Assembly (NCBI RefSeq): GCF_000332335.1
Contig: NZ_KB235950.1
Location: forward strand, 159,399-223,398
Direction of reading: 5' to 3'
From: Kamptonema formosum PCC 10802
Lineage (GTDB): Bacteria; Cyanobacteriota; Cyanobacteriia; Cyanobacteriales; Oscillatoriaceae
Length of the DNA: 64,000 bases
Positions within the stretch are counted from its first letter, which is position 1. Each line of letters starts with the position of its first letter. The position numbers and the translations under genes were made by a program. The notes beneath the pieces are model-generated. The model did not search any database and was not told the DNA's origin. It saw only the letters and a list, made by a program, of their open reading frames with translations. Shown here one piece after another: positions 27,896 through 36,619 of this stretch.

Positions 27896-28918
27896 TCAGT
27901 CGGATTTTATCTGAGGTGAAGTTTCGGTTTTGCCCGCAGTTTTTGCGGTATAATCCGCGCGGTCAGTTACAGCCGCAACGGCTTGCTGGGGATTTCTCAG
28001 TGGAAAGAGTGCCCGACCGGCTAGACTTTGGAAATAAATGCCTCCGATGGAGATCGCGAAAATGCCATAACCGATTGCTTGGACGAAATACAGCTTGTCG
28101 GTGTATCCAAACAGGGCGCTGAGCAGAAGGCCAGGAAACCGCTCAGCCGGCAAAACTTTGGCAGTATTCCAAACCATTGGCCCGAGGATGCAAGAGTGCT
28201 CTCTTGCAAACCGTTCGTAATAAAAACACAGCGATGCGGACTTGCGATCTATTTGCGAGAGGGCGGTGACGGCGGCGTCAAAACTCCCCAGAGAGGAAAC
28301 AACCAGCCCCGCCACAACCAGCAGCAATAAAATGCCCATGTACCGGAAAAACTCCCGGATGTTGATTTTCACGCCCCACTTGAACAGCAGCGCCCCAATC
28401 CAGGCGGCAGCGCCCAAACCGCAAAGCGCACCCAGGGCGGGGATGAAGCCCTGTTGAAACTTAGCCGCAACAAACAGGACGGTTTCAAAGCCCTCTCGCA
28501 TCACAGCGATCAGAATTAAGCTGAACACCCCCCAACCGGCACCGGCATCCCTTTTCAGGGCGGCACTGACTGCGCCCTCGACTGCAGTTTTCATAAAGCG
28601 GGCTTGCTGAGTCATCCAAATCAGCATCCAGCTGAGCATGGCAATCGCCACGACGCTGAAGACACCCTCCAGCAAAGGCTCGACTGCCGGCGCATACACT
28701 TGATTGGAACTTCCCAAAGCTTGAATTGCCCAGCTAAACATTACGCCAACCGCCGCACTGGCTGCAATTCCAACCGACACGCCGGCATAAACCCAAGGCG
28801 TCAGGTGCGTTTGCTTGGCTTTTTTCAGACAAGCCAGGACAATTCCCACCACAAGAGCGGCTTCTACGCCTTCTCGCAGGGTAATGACAAAAGTAGGCAG
28901 GGCAGAACTAAAGTCCAT
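27896..28918 (-). CDS. FTR1 family iron permease (copy 2)
   Basis: A 340-aa permease. I place the start at ATG 28918 because MDFSSALPTFVITLREGVEA aligns with the start of copy 1; TTG 28945 would only add nine residues of low-complexity sequence. REGVE and MREGFETVLFVAAKFQQG motifs are present. The two copies share their layout, including a Cys-containing loop (HSCILGPMVWNTAKVLP here, SCILGPQVWDATGTLP in copy 1). The C-terminal 35 residues are polar (AVTDRADYTAKTAGKTETSP) and have no counterpart in copy 1. It lies downstream of the helix-hairpin-helix lipoprotein gene. Confidence 0.93.
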   Translation of the reverse strand: MDFSSALPTFVITLREGVEAALVVGIVLACLKKAKQTHLTPWVYAGVSVGIAASAAVGVMFSWAIQALGSSNQVYAPAVEPLLEGVFSVVAIAMLSWMLIWMTQQARFMKTAVEGAVSAALKRDAGAGWGVFSLILIAVMREGFETVLFVAAKFQQGFIPALGALCGLGAAAWIGALLFKWGVKINIREFFRYMGILLLLVVAGLVVSSLGSFDAAVTALSQIDRKSASLCFYYERFAREHSCILGPMVWNTAKVLPAERFPGLLLSALFGYTDKLYFVQAIGYGIFAISIGGIYFQSLAGRALFPLRNPQQAVAAVTDRADYTAKTAGKTETSPQIKSD

Positions 28919-29071
28919 AGGTTTGTTATTGGGGATATTGGGCAATGGGCATGGGGCTTTTTATAAACCGCCAAGACGCTGCGCCAAGGGAAGAAAAGAG
29001 ACAGGATTTCAGCAGCATTTAGAATTGCTATATCCCCTGGGGATTGAAACTCACGGGTTCCCTTTTCGTTG

Positions 29072-30106
29072 CTACTGTTTGGCTTGGCTGTTAGCGCCAC
29101 CGGCAATTATCTTTTGAGATTGCCCCTCAATCGCCTTAATCAGCGCAGTCACTTGTTCGGGGGTTTTCACCGGCGCTGCTGGGGGAATGGGTGCCGGCCA
29201 AGTTGCGGTCAGCTCAGCCAGACTTGCTACAATTGCTTTGTGAGCTTCCGGATGCTCTTTTTCAATTTGGGTGGCAATTCCTTTATAAAGTGTGCTAGCA
29301 TAAGTAACAAACCCGCGCGAGTCTTGGTACTCGATGGCTGCCGCCACTTTGCCATTGGCAATCGCCGCCCCATATTCTGAATTGGCGGTATCCAGCAACC
29401 CGTTAATCACCTGCAGCACAAATTTAGGAGATTGGCGCTGCGTTTCAGGCAAGCCCTGAATTGCCCCATCAACCGCCTGCATGGACGCTTCAAACTTCGG
29501 GTTCAGCTTTTCACTTTTGGCATGGGCTTTCACCAAATCTTGCAAGCCGATCAGCACTGTCTTGAATTCTTTGACGTTGCGCTCTTTCAGCTGCTCTTCC
29601 ACATCCACGTAAATCTCTTCTACGGGGTGGCCAATGTGAGGTTCGGCTTGGTCTGGCTTTTGCAAATCTAGGAGTTCTTTGGCTACCATAAGATGGCCTT
29701 TCATCAAGCCCAGTTTTGTCATGTAGTCAACATCTTTCGCCTCGCCGGTGAGTGTGATATCTTCAATCGTCACCATGTCTTTGATTTGCTCGTACTGCTC
29801 CTGGCTGATAACCTTTTTGGAGACCAATTCTTCCGTGCTGGCGTAGGGGCGGCTGCCTTGAATTTTGTTGGAGAGCGCCGGCACGCCCAGTTTGGCTTCC
29901 AACTTGTCCAATTCCGAAAGAATAGCGCTGTTGATGTTGATTTTCGGCTTGCCGCCGTGGTGGCTGTGACTGGCGGCAGTGCCGGTTGAGTGGGTGGCAT
30001 CGGAGGAAGTTGAGGTGGTACCGGCAGTGGGATTGCTGTTGCAGCCGGTGAGCGCCACCAAACCGGCAGCCGCAAGGGCAAAAGACAGGGAACGAAAATA
30101 AGACAT
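29072..30106 (-). CDS. Lipoprotein with helix-hairpin-helix motif, iron-cluster associated
   Basis: A 344-aa predicted lipoprotein. The signal peptide ends in the lipobox LVALTGC (Cys22), followed by a Ser/Thr/His-rich linker (ATHSTGTAASHSHHGGK). Residues about 58-115 resemble a ComEA-type helix-hairpin-helix (NINSAILSELDKLEAKLGVP ... IQGSRPYASTEELVSKKVIS). A helical C-terminal domain follows, with EPHIGHPVEEIYVDVEEQL, reminiscent of EfeO/imelysin-type His/Glu-rich sequence; that comparison is weak. I chose ATG 30106 with GGAG 8 bases upstream. A TTGACA-17-TAAACT promoter lies at 30206-30234. An iron-binding role next to FTR1 is inferred. Confidence 0.8.
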   Translation of the reverse strand: MSYFRSLSFALAAAGLVALTGCNSNPTAGTTSTSSDATHSTGTAASHSHHGGKPKININSAILSELDKLEAKLGVPALSNKIQGSRPYASTEELVSKKVISQEQYEQIKDMVTIEDITLTGEAKDVDYMTKLGLMKGHLMVAKELLDLQKPDQAEPHIGHPVEEIYVDVEEQLKERNVKEFKTVLIGLQDLVKAHAKSEKLNPKFEASMQAVDGAIQGLPETQRQSPKFVLQVINGLLDTANSEYGAAIANGKVAAAIEYQDSRGFVTYASTLYKGIATQIEKEHPEAHKAIVASLAELTATWPAPIPPAAPVKTPEQVTALIKAIEGQSQKIIAGGANSQAKQ

Positions 30107-30205
30107 GGTGTTGACTCCGCTTTGGTGGAAATGATGCTTCAACGGCGAGCTTTGAGAGCGCTTTGTAGCCCGACCTGAAATAAGCATTGTGCGACTGAAG
30201 TGTCT

Positions 30206-30234
30206 AGTTTAGGGGAAGTGATAAATCTTGTCAA
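30206..30234 (-). promoter_or_regulatory. Promoter of the lipoprotein-FTR1 part of the iron cluster
   Basis: On the minus strand, TTGACA (30234-30229) and TAAACT (30211-30206) are 17 bases apart. The pair lies 100 bp before the lipoprotein ATG and just after the multicopper oxidase stop codon. This splits the cluster into at least two transcripts. No convincing Fur box was seen, although AT-rich GATAAA sequence surrounds it. Confidence 0.6.
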
Positions 30235-30256
30235 TACAGTTGATAAAATTGTTGTA

Positions 30257-31255
30257 CTATCCTTTCTCGATGACCTCGAACTGGCCCATACAGCCGGCTT
30301 CTGCAATCACATCCTGATGGGGGTGGAACATGTACTTGCCGGCGTAGGGAAAGCTAAATTCCAGGATGTGACGCTCAGCCACGCCCATTGTAATGACATC
30401 AGTCTTGTGGCTGGGAGTTAGCGTCATTCCCGTGGGGTAGACATCGAAAAAGTTGGCGTGCAGGTGGAAGGTTACAGCCGGCTCAAACTCAATCATATTC
30501 AGGACGTACAGCCGAATCAGCTGATTTCGGTAAATGGGGATGGAGTGCTTCATGTAGTAGTTCGGTATGCCATTAAAGGCATACAGTTCATTGCGGCTGT
30601 CGTCGTTGATGTCGTAGCCTTCCATCACCAGCACCATCTCATCCGCCGGCGGGCGAAAGGAAGGCGGATCGATGATGAACATCCCGTGCAGCCCTTTGCC
30701 AATGTGGCGAGTTACCGGCGCAATGTGGCAGTGGTATAAGTGAACGCCATAGGGTTCGGCGTCAAACTCATAAATAAATGCCGAATTGTGGCGCACTGGT
30801 TTGATTCCATCCATTTCTGAGCGGTGAGTGCCGTGAAAGTGCATGGTGTGGGCGTGCCCCCCCTGGTTGAGAAAAATTACGCGCACGCGCTCGCCTTCTG
30901 TCGCCCGGAGAGCCGGTCCGGGAACCCGCCCGTTATAGTTCCAAGTGTTGAAAGAAACAGCACTGTTCAGCTGCAGTGTTGTGTTGCCGGCTGTAATGCG
31001 AAATTCCCGGACAGTCCGCCCGTTTTCGCGCTTGACCGTGCCTCGGTCAAAATCCCGCAGCACCGCCATTGGGCTAATAGGATTTCCGCCGGTTGGCGGA
31101 TTTGCCGGCACCGGCGGGACTCGCACCGGCAGCCCTTGGGGGCGCTGGCGCGCAAGCTGTTGCAAAGCTGCTGCAGTGCCGGTGACTCCAATGGCGGCGA
31201 GTCCCGCGCTCAGCAGGGTTCGGCGATTCAAAACTAGAGGTTTCAGGTCTTGCAT
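30257..31255 (-). CDS. Two-domain multicopper oxidase (putative ferroxidase)
   Basis: A 332-aa protein with a twin-arginine-type signal (NRRTLLSAGLAAIGVTG, residues 10-26), so it is exported folded. Copper ligands: HAHTMHFHGTH (His134-144), YHCHIAPVTRHIGKGLHGMF with type 1 Cys176, His177 and His190, HLHANFF (His264/His266) and HPHQDVIAEAGCMGQF (His311/His313). The type 1 Cys lies in the first domain and there are two cupredoxin domains, as in nitrite reductase-like two-domain oxidases. Beside FTR1 permeases the likely role is Fe(II) oxidation at the cell surface, analogous to Fet3-Ftr1. A laccase-like or nitrite reductase-like activity is the alternative. Confidence 0.88.
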   Translation of the reverse strand: MQDLKPLVLNRRTLLSAGLAAIGVTGTAAALQQLARQRPQGLPVRVPPVPANPPTGGNPISPMAVLRDFDRGTVKRENGRTVREFRITAGNTTLQLNSAVSFNTWNYNGRVPGPALRATEGERVRVIFLNQGGHAHTMHFHGTHRSEMDGIKPVRHNSAFIYEFDAEPYGVHLYHCHIAPVTRHIGKGLHGMFIIDPPSFRPPADEMVLVMEGYDINDDSRNELYAFNGIPNYYMKHSIPIYRNQLIRLYVLNMIEFEPAVTFHLHANFFDVYPTGMTLTPSHKTDVITMGVAERHILEFSFPYAGKYMFHPHQDVIAEAGCMGQFEVIEKG

Positions 31256-31409
31256 TTTGCAAACAATCAGCGATGGGTGATAGGAAAGCCGGTAGAGTCA
31301 CCTTATTTTAAAGGCGTGCGGCGGGTTTGTCGTCAGGGCTGGAGGCAGAGCCTCTGCAATTGAGTTTCCCACAAGGAGCCCCGCAATGAGGAACGAGGAG
31401 AAATTATTG

Positions 31410-32030
31410 TTACGGACTGACTTCTATCACTCCGCTGGGCGCAAACACGACCGTAAATTTACCGACAGGCGCTGCTCGGGTGCCGGTGCGCTCCGAATTC
31501 AGCAAGTTGGGCAGGGGAGTTTCTTGCAGGTACTCCTTTGCCGGCTGATTCACCGGCTCGAAGCTGGCGAGCGCTCCATCAGCGCGGGCGATGACGCGGT
31601 AAACTAAATTCCGGCTAAAAGTGGGGACAGTTTGCCAAGCTCGGTCTATTTTGTCGTAAACTGTCTGGCTGAGCGCCACCAGCTCAGCGGAATCGGTAAT
31701 TTCTGGCGTGCTGCTAGCCGGCAATACCGCAGCCACCGGCGGTGTCGCCGCACTGGCATTCATCTGCGCCGCACCGGCATCTATCTGTGCGGGGGGGTTG
31801 CTCGCTGCTGGCTCAACCGCAGGCTGAACCTCTGCGGCAGCGGTTTCCTGCTGTGCCGGCTTGTACTCCAGCGTCAGCGACTTGACGTGAAACCCGGCAA
31901 ATTTTTCTTTTTGGGCAACTCGCATGAAAGCCAACGGATAGCTGCCGGCAATCAGAGCAAAAACTCCCAGACAAATCCAGACAATTTTGTGCATCTCCCT
32001 GGCAGGTATCGGCTTCAGTTGTGTTTCCAT
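31410..32030 (-). CDS. Membrane-anchored Pro/Ala-rich periplasmic protein, iron cluster
   Basis: A 206-aa protein with one N-terminal membrane anchor (IVWICLGVFALIAGSYPLAF, residues about 16-35), an Ala/Pro-rich spacer (about 58-110) and a globular C-terminal domain of about 90 residues (VYDKIDRAWQTVPTFSRNLV, VVFAPSGVIEVSP). The spacer plus C-terminal domain recalls TonB-like energy transducers, but no TonB motif is evident. I do not recognise the family. GAGGAG lies 7 bases before the ATG. It is 22 bp downstream of the gene at 32053, so co-transcribed. Confidence 0.7.
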   Translation of the reverse strand: METQLKPIPAREMHKIVWICLGVFALIAGSYPLAFMRVAQKEKFAGFHVKSLTLEYKPAQQETAAAEVQPAVEPAASNPPAQIDAGAAQMNASAATPPVAAVLPASSTPEITDSAELVALSQTVYDKIDRAWQTVPTFSRNLVYRVIARADGALASFEPVNQPAKEYLQETPLPNLLNSERTGTRAAPVGKFTVVFAPSGVIEVSP

Positions 32031-32052
32031 TTCTCAGCTCCTCACACTTTTT

Positions 32053-32526
32053 TTACGTCAGCGGCAAATAGGGGAATAGGGGGTGCCAGCTCATGGCGGT
32101 GGCAGCAATCAGCAAGACAAACATCCAGAAAAATATCGTTTTGGCTTTGACTTGCTTGTCTTTCAGCACCAGGGAGAGGATTGCCCAGCTGACAAGCCAG
32201 CCAATCAGCAACACTGTTTCCTTGCCGGTGTAGCTGCCAATGTTGCCCCACATGGGGTCAGGATTGTGAGAGCCAGGTATCCAGCTGCCCAGCGCCCAAA
32301 TCAATTTTTCTCGCGCTTTGGATGTGTCTGACAAGTGGTGAGCCACCATCATGCTAAAGCAGCCAATTGCCGCACTAATCAGCGCCGCGGCGGCAGGGCC
32401 AGAAACTGCCGGCGGGTTCCCAGAACCCTCTGCCAAGCCTTTAGGAAATGTCTTTACCCGCTCCCAAATTAGAGCGTAAGCAGGTTGCGATCCCACTTCA
32501 GGTGGGCGGGACAGCTGTCGAGTCAT
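32053..32526 (-). CDS. Small membrane protein of the iron cluster, function unknown
   Basis: A 157-aa protein with about four hydrophobic segments (AAAALISAAIGCFSMMVAH, ETVLLIGWLVSWAILSLVL, TIFFWMFVLLIAATAMSW). A HHLSDTSKAREKLIWALGSW loop lies between the first two; His pairs such as AHHLSD and SWHPLF could bind metal. GGAGG lies 5 bases before ATG 32526. No family recognised; the position suggests a part in iron uptake or oxidation. Confidence 0.68.
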   Translation of the reverse strand: MTRQLSRPPEVGSQPAYALIWERVKTFPKGLAEGSGNPPAVSGPAAAALISAAIGCFSMMVAHHLSDTSKAREKLIWALGSWIPGSHNPDPMWGNIGSYTGKETVLLIGWLVSWAILSLVLKDKQVKAKTIFFWMFVLLIAATAMSWHPLFPYLPLT

Positions 32527-32656
32527 TTTACCCTCCTTTGAAATTCCACCATTCTCGTTTCTCGTTCCGGGGCTCCCCCAGGAAATGCCTTAAAAGAGGC
32601 TCTGCCTCATTTTTTTGTCTTGCTCCCAGATAGCAGGACGGGAAGCGGGAAGTTTC

Positions 32657-33277
32657 TCACAAAGCGTGGATTTTTGCAACGCCCAGCCCGCTGACTAAGC
32701 CACCCATCGCAAAAAACATCATCGCCATCAATGCCACACAGGTGGCTGTCAGGACCGGCCTGTTTTGCTTTTCGAGAATTGTGTCCCCGTACTCCCACAA
32801 AATCCATGTACAGGCAACGCCTAAGGGCAGGGTGAACAGCGAGCTTAATTCGTGATATTCCGCGAGGACGTACTGCCCTAAAGGTGAATTTTCTTTAAGC
32901 CAAGCGGAAGCGCCGCCGAACTCCATGCCAGCTCGGAAGCGCATGTAAGCTAAATTGCCGGTGGCGATTCCCAGAAACGCTATCACAGTGGACCAAAAGG
33001 TCAGGGTGCGCATTTGAGGCAGGATTTTACTCGCGCCGCGCAGCAAGGGAAACGCCAAGTGCCCCGTGTAAACCGCTACAACCGTTGCCAGCAAGGCTCC
33101 AAAGCCATGAATTGTCCCCATCCACCGCTGCCAGGGGCTCGGATGCAAGAGGTTAACAAAGGGCAAAAACAGAAACAAACCCGCAGACAAGATGCTCAGC
33201 CCGTAGACGCAGACTTGGGCGATGTCTAGCTGTTTGGGAAATGCAGCTGAACTTGAATCACTACCAGATTGCACCAC
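32657..33277 (-). CDS. Membrane protein heading the iron cluster, function unknown
   Basis: About 206 aa with five hydrophobic segments (VCVYGLSILSAGLFLFLPF, GFGALLATVVAVYTGHLAF, TFWSTVIAFLGIATGNLAY, LFTLPLGVACTWILWEYG, LTATCVALMAMMFFAMGG). I start at GTG 33277 because AGGAGG lies 10 bases upstream; TTG 33319 would read through that site. Several conserved-looking His (TIHGFG, TGHLAF, YHELSS) could ligand haem or metal, in the style of DUF2231-like membrane proteins. The family is not certain. It is the first gene of the minus-strand cluster. Confidence 0.7.
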   Translation of the reverse strand: MVQSGSDSSSAAFPKQLDIAQVCVYGLSILSAGLFLFLPFVNLLHPSPWQRWMGTIHGFGALLATVVAVYTGHLAFPLLRGASKILPQMRTLTFWSTVIAFLGIATGNLAYMRFRAGMEFGGASAWLKENSPLGQYVLAEYHELSSLFTLPLGVACTWILWEYGDTILEKQNRPVLTATCVALMAMMFFAMGGLVSGLGVAKIHAL

Positions 33278-34132
33278 AATAGGAAACCCTCCTCGGGTGT
33301 AGATTACACCAGACACCAACAGTTCAGAAAAATTTGCAATACTTGTCCGTGGGCTCTCAGGAATAATTCCTAAGAGTCGGCTGGCTGGCTTGAGCCGCTC
33401 ACCAGACTTGGCTCAGCCATTCGCTTACCTAATGGCCCACCTGCTTGGCTGATTGCCTGCAGTCCGCCACTCTTTAAGAATATCTCCTTTTTAGCTTTTT
33501 GCCTATATATCTCAACAATTTTTCACATTCAGCGAACCGGATGTTCATAAACTTACCGTTTTGCAAGGGTTTCAGAAATATGCCACAGGTTGTGAGGAAA
33601 ATTTTCTGTCAAACTGGCCCGTAGCAATTGCGAGATATTCTCACTATTAGCCTGAGGAGTGGCCGCAACCGGCATTCCTGGACTGGGGTGAGCGCCGGCA
33701 GTCCCGTAACAGGCGGTGGCCTTGCCGGTGGGGGAGCGAGGGCCACCCCGGCAGCCACGGGACTGCCGGCAGCCACTGGGCGGGGCAGCTCCTGCCAGCC
33801 CTCTATTAGAAATATTTTGCAAGAAAGCGTGACATGACAGCATTATAAACAGCCAAACAGTCACTGTCAACAACTTGAGCGCGTAAAGATTGATGTCCTG
33901 GAAGTAAGCGGGGGCTCACAATAAAATTCATAAATCCGTGTAATTACTCATAAGAATAATAAAGATAAAATAAAAATAGTGGGCGATTTAAGGTTAAGTG
34001 ATTAAACGTAGAAAAAGGAGCGAGCGGTCGGGGGTGCGTCGCGAGAGTGAAAATGCCCCGGGCGGGGATTGAAAAGTCTGCCGCCAATCCGTTTCTGTAA
34101 AGAACGACTCCGGAACGTAATGGAGGACAGCA
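33278..34132. other. Divergent intergenic region between the iron and cobalt clusters
   Basis: It must hold the promoters of both clusters. It contains a long hairpin (33694-33770) and an AT-rich stretch (about 33925-33990, with TAATTACTCATAAGAATAAT). I looked for a cobalamin riboswitch before cbiM and found no B12-box-like sequence. A 106-codon minus-strand frame over the hairpin looks non-coding. Confidence 0.5.
33694..33770. other. Long nested inverted repeat, possible structured RNA
   Basis: Outer arms GCCGGCAGTCCCGT (33694-33707) and ACGGGACTGCCGGC (33757-33770) are perfectly complementary over 14 bp. Inside, GGTGGCC (33715-33721) pairs with GGCCACC (33741-33747) around a 19-base loop. 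A cruciform or RNA cap of this size is unlike the short terminators elsewhere in the window. Confidence 0.7.
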
Positions 34133-35056
34133 ATGCACATCCCAGATGGGTTTGTTTCAGTGCCGGTGGCGGCGGCGACCGGCGTGGCGAGTGTGGCGGC
34201 GGTGGCAGTGGCCCTTTCGCGGTCGGATCGGGCGCATGGTATTCGGCAAGCCCCCCTACTCGGTTTAACCACAGCCTTTGTGTTTGCCGCGCAGATGATT
34301 AATTTCCCAGTGGCCGGCGGCACCAGCGGGCACCTGCTGGGGGCCACTCTGGCGGCGGTGGTGCTGGGCAGTCCTTGGGCAGCCACCATCTGCATCACCA
34401 CCGTATTGCTCATTCAAGCTGTCCTTTTCGCCGATGGCGGCATCACCGCCTTGGGCGCGAACGCCCTCAACATGGGCGTAATTGGAGTGTGGGCCGGCTG
34501 GGGACTGACCCGCGTCCTGCACCGGCTCCTCGGCGGGTCAAAAAATCGCTTGCCCCTAGCTGCCGGAATTGCTGCCGGCGTCAGCGTAGTGGCTGCAGCA
34601 GTGGCCTGCAGCATCGAGCTAGCCCTTTCTGGAACCGCACCAGCAAACCTAGTTTTACCCGCCATGACCGGCATCCACATCCTGATCGGAGTCGGCGAAG
34701 GCGCGATCACCGGCGGCGTCCTCACCTACCTGGCCACCGCACGCCCCGACTTGCTGCCCGGAGAGCAGCCACAATTCCAGAAGTGGCTCGTGCCTGTAGT
34801 CAGCGTATTCCTGATTGCCGGCGTCCTCTCCCTAGCCGCCTCAGCGTGGCCAGACGGGTTAGAAAAAGTAGCCGAAGACCTCGGCTTTATCCAGCTGGCG
34901 GAAAACGCGCGCGTGACGGTGCCCACCCCCCTGGCGGATTACGAGATTCAAGGCTTCGGGCCAATTGGCACCAGCATCGCCGGCATTTTGGGGAGTGGCG
35001 CGTCCTTCGGGGTGGCATTTGGACTCGCCCGGCTGGTAAAACCGAAACATGCGTAA
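34133..35056 (+). CDS. cbiM: Cobalt/nickel ECF transporter substrate-specific component CbiM with fused PDGLE segment
   Basis: A 307-aa membrane protein starting MHIPDGFVSVP; the N-terminal Met-His-Ile-Pro-Asp-Gly is the metal-binding signature of CbiM/NikM. PVAGGTSGHLLGATLAAVVL and FADGGITALGANALNMGVIG are also diagnostic. After residue about 215 a PDGLE-type domain is fused (AWPDGLEKVAEDLGF plus one C-terminal membrane helix), replacing the separate CbiN/NikN subunit. GGAGG lies 6 bases before the ATG. It overlaps cbiQ by 8 bp. Co2+ or Ni2+ is the likely substrate; sequence alone does not decide. Confidence 0.93.
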   Translation: MHIPDGFVSVPVAAATGVASVAAVAVALSRSDRAHGIRQAPLLGLTTAFVFAAQMINFPVAGGTSGHLLGATLAAVVLGSPWAATICITTVLLIQAVLFADGGITALGANALNMGVIGVWAGWGLTRVLHRLLGGSKNRLPLAAGIAAGVSVVAAAVACSIELALSGTAPANLVLPAMTGIHILIGVGEGAITGGVLTYLATARPDLLPGEQPQFQKWLVPVVSVFLIAGVLSLAASAWPDGLEKVAEDLGFIQLAENARVTVPTPLADYEIQGFGPIGTSIAGILGSGASFGVAFGLARLVKPKHA

Positions 35057-35705
35057 ACTCTCCATCCCATTTCGGCTGCGGCTGTCCCTAATCATCGTCA
35101 TCGGGGCAGCTTTCTTGAAAACCGGCGCTTGGACTGCCCTGAGTGCCTACGGCGCAGTCGCACTCCTGTGGGCCGCCGCCTTGCGGACGCCGGTGCGCTC
35201 GCTCTTGCAGTTGCTGGGCGCAGAACTAATTTTACTGAGCTTAATCGCCTTGCCCCTGGGGTGGGAGCGAGCCAGTTTTTTGCTCCTTCGCTCCCTCATT
35301 TGCCTGCTAACCATGAACAGCTTCCTGCTCAGCTTGCCCCCCCACACCTTCGGAATCGCCCTGAAAGGCTTGCCCCTACCGGCTCGTTTCCTGGAAAATG
35401 TCCTCCTAGCAGGGCAATATCTGGAAATTTTGCTCTCCGAAGTCACCCGCATGCAGCGAGCCGGCCAGTGTCGCGGTCTTTCAGGGTCGGCAGGCTGGCT
35501 GCGCTACACCAGCGCCGCTATGATTGGCTCTCTATACATCCGCAGCCTCCAGCGAGCCGAGCGAGTTTACGGCGCAATGGTGGCTCGCGGCTATCACGGC
35601 TTCCTGCCGGTGGACCAGCGATCCACCCCCTTTGAGCGCGCCAGTTTGGCCGGTGGGGCTTTAGTTGCCGGTTGGCTAACCCTGGCGTCATACTTAAAAT
35701 TGTGA
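35049..35705 (+). CDS. cbiQ: ECF transporter transmembrane (T) component CbiQ
   Basis: A 218-aa membrane protein. The two Ala-Arg-Gly-type coupling motifs of ECF T components are present as RAGQCRGLSG (residues about 137-146) and YGAMVARGYHG (about 175-185). It couples the CbiM substrate subunit to the CbiO ATPase. It starts 8 bp inside cbiM, so it is translationally coupled. cbiO follows 150 bp downstream. Confidence 0.92.
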   Translation: MRKLSIPFRLRLSLIIVIGAAFLKTGAWTALSAYGAVALLWAAALRTPVRSLLQLLGAELILLSLIALPLGWERASFLLLRSLICLLTMNSFLLSLPPHTFGIALKGLPLPARFLENVLLAGQYLEILLSEVTRMQRAGQCRGLSGSAGWLRYTSAAMIGSLYIRSLQRAERVYGAMVARGYHGFLPVDQRSTPFERASLAGGALVAGWLTLASYLKL

Positions 35706-35854
35706 GTGGTGAAATTTCCGTTTCAATCTCATGTCCGGCCAATTGCCCATAATTCCTCTCTCCCTTGCTGCCAGACCGCATAAATTCGGTCTCTGCAAGA
35801 GACACCCGCACACTAGCCTCAGGCGCATATTACGGGAAATTAACCAGACATGAT

Positions 35855-36619
35855 ATGAGTGTTCTAACCCCCAACCCCCAATCCCCAACCCCCAATCCCC
35901 GCACAGTTGGAGTTGCCGTTCGCGACCTAGTATTTTCCTATCCCCAGCAGCCGCCGGTTTTGCGGGGGATTTCCTTCACCGTCAATCAAGGAGAGCGAGT
36001 TGCCCTGCTCGGGCCCACAGGTTCCGGCAAAAGCACCTTACTGGAAAATCTGATAGGCTTGAAACAGCCCAACGCCGGCCAAATTTGGATACAGGGCACT
36101 CGCCTCGAACCGGCAACCCTGCCGCAAGTGCGCCGGCAAATCGGTTTTTCCTTCCAAGACGCCAGCGACCAGCTGTTTATGCCAACCATCCTGGAAGACA
36201 TCACCTTTGGCCCGCGCAATTACGGCGCAAAACCCGCAGCAGCAGCAGAAAAAGCGCACAAACTGCTCGCAGAATTCGGTCTGGAAACCTACGCCCACCG
36301 TTCCGCGCACGAACTTTCCGGCGGCCAGAAACGCCTTGCCGCCCTAGCTGCTATTCTGGCATTAGAGCCTTCCGTGCTAATTTTGGACGAGCCCACAACC
36401 GGCCTCGATCCGGGGTGGCGGCGTCACCTAGCCAAAGTGCTCTCTAAGCTGCCGGTGCGGGTGCTGCTCATTGCTTCCCACGACCTGAATTGGATTGGCA
36501 AAACCACAGACAGAGCGCTAGTTTTGGCCGGTGGGGAAATTCAGGCAGATGCGCCAACCCGCGAACTGCTGCGAGATGGCTCAGTCCTGGAACAGTACGG
36601 TTTGCCTTTGGATTATTAA
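35855..36619 (+). CDS. cbiO: ECF transporter ATP-binding component CbiO
   Basis: A 254-aa ABC ATPase. Walker A is GPTGSGKST (about residues 55-63), the Q-loop is FSFQDASDQLF, the signature is HELSGGQKRLAALAA, Walker B is LILDEPTTGLDP and the H-loop is LLIASHDLNWIG. The first about 20 residues (SVLTPNPQSPTPNPRTVG) are encoded by a CCCCAACCCCCAATCC-type dispersed repeat, so the true start may be later or the repeat has extended the N-terminus. It powers cobalt/nickel uptake with CbiM and CbiQ. Confidence 0.9.
   Translation: MSVLTPNPQSPTPNPRTVGVAVRDLVFSYPQQPPVLRGISFTVNQGERVALLGPTGSGKSTLLENLIGLKQPNAGQIWIQGTRLEPATLPQVRRQIGFSFQDASDQLFMPTILEDITFGPRNYGAKPAAAAEKAHKLLAEFGLETYAHRSAHELSGGQKRLAALAAILALEPSVLILDEPTTGLDPGWRRHLAKVLSKLPVRVLLIASHDLNWIGKTTDRALVLAGGEIQADAPTRELLRDGSVLEQYGLPLDY

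Noticed and set aside
33553-33873. 106-codon minus-strand frame upstream of cbiM
   Set aside because: It runs through a long inverted repeat and has no motif or ribosome-binding site.
33840-34132. Cobalamin riboswitch before cbiM
   Set aside because: I looked for a B12-box-like sequence and conserved cores and found none.
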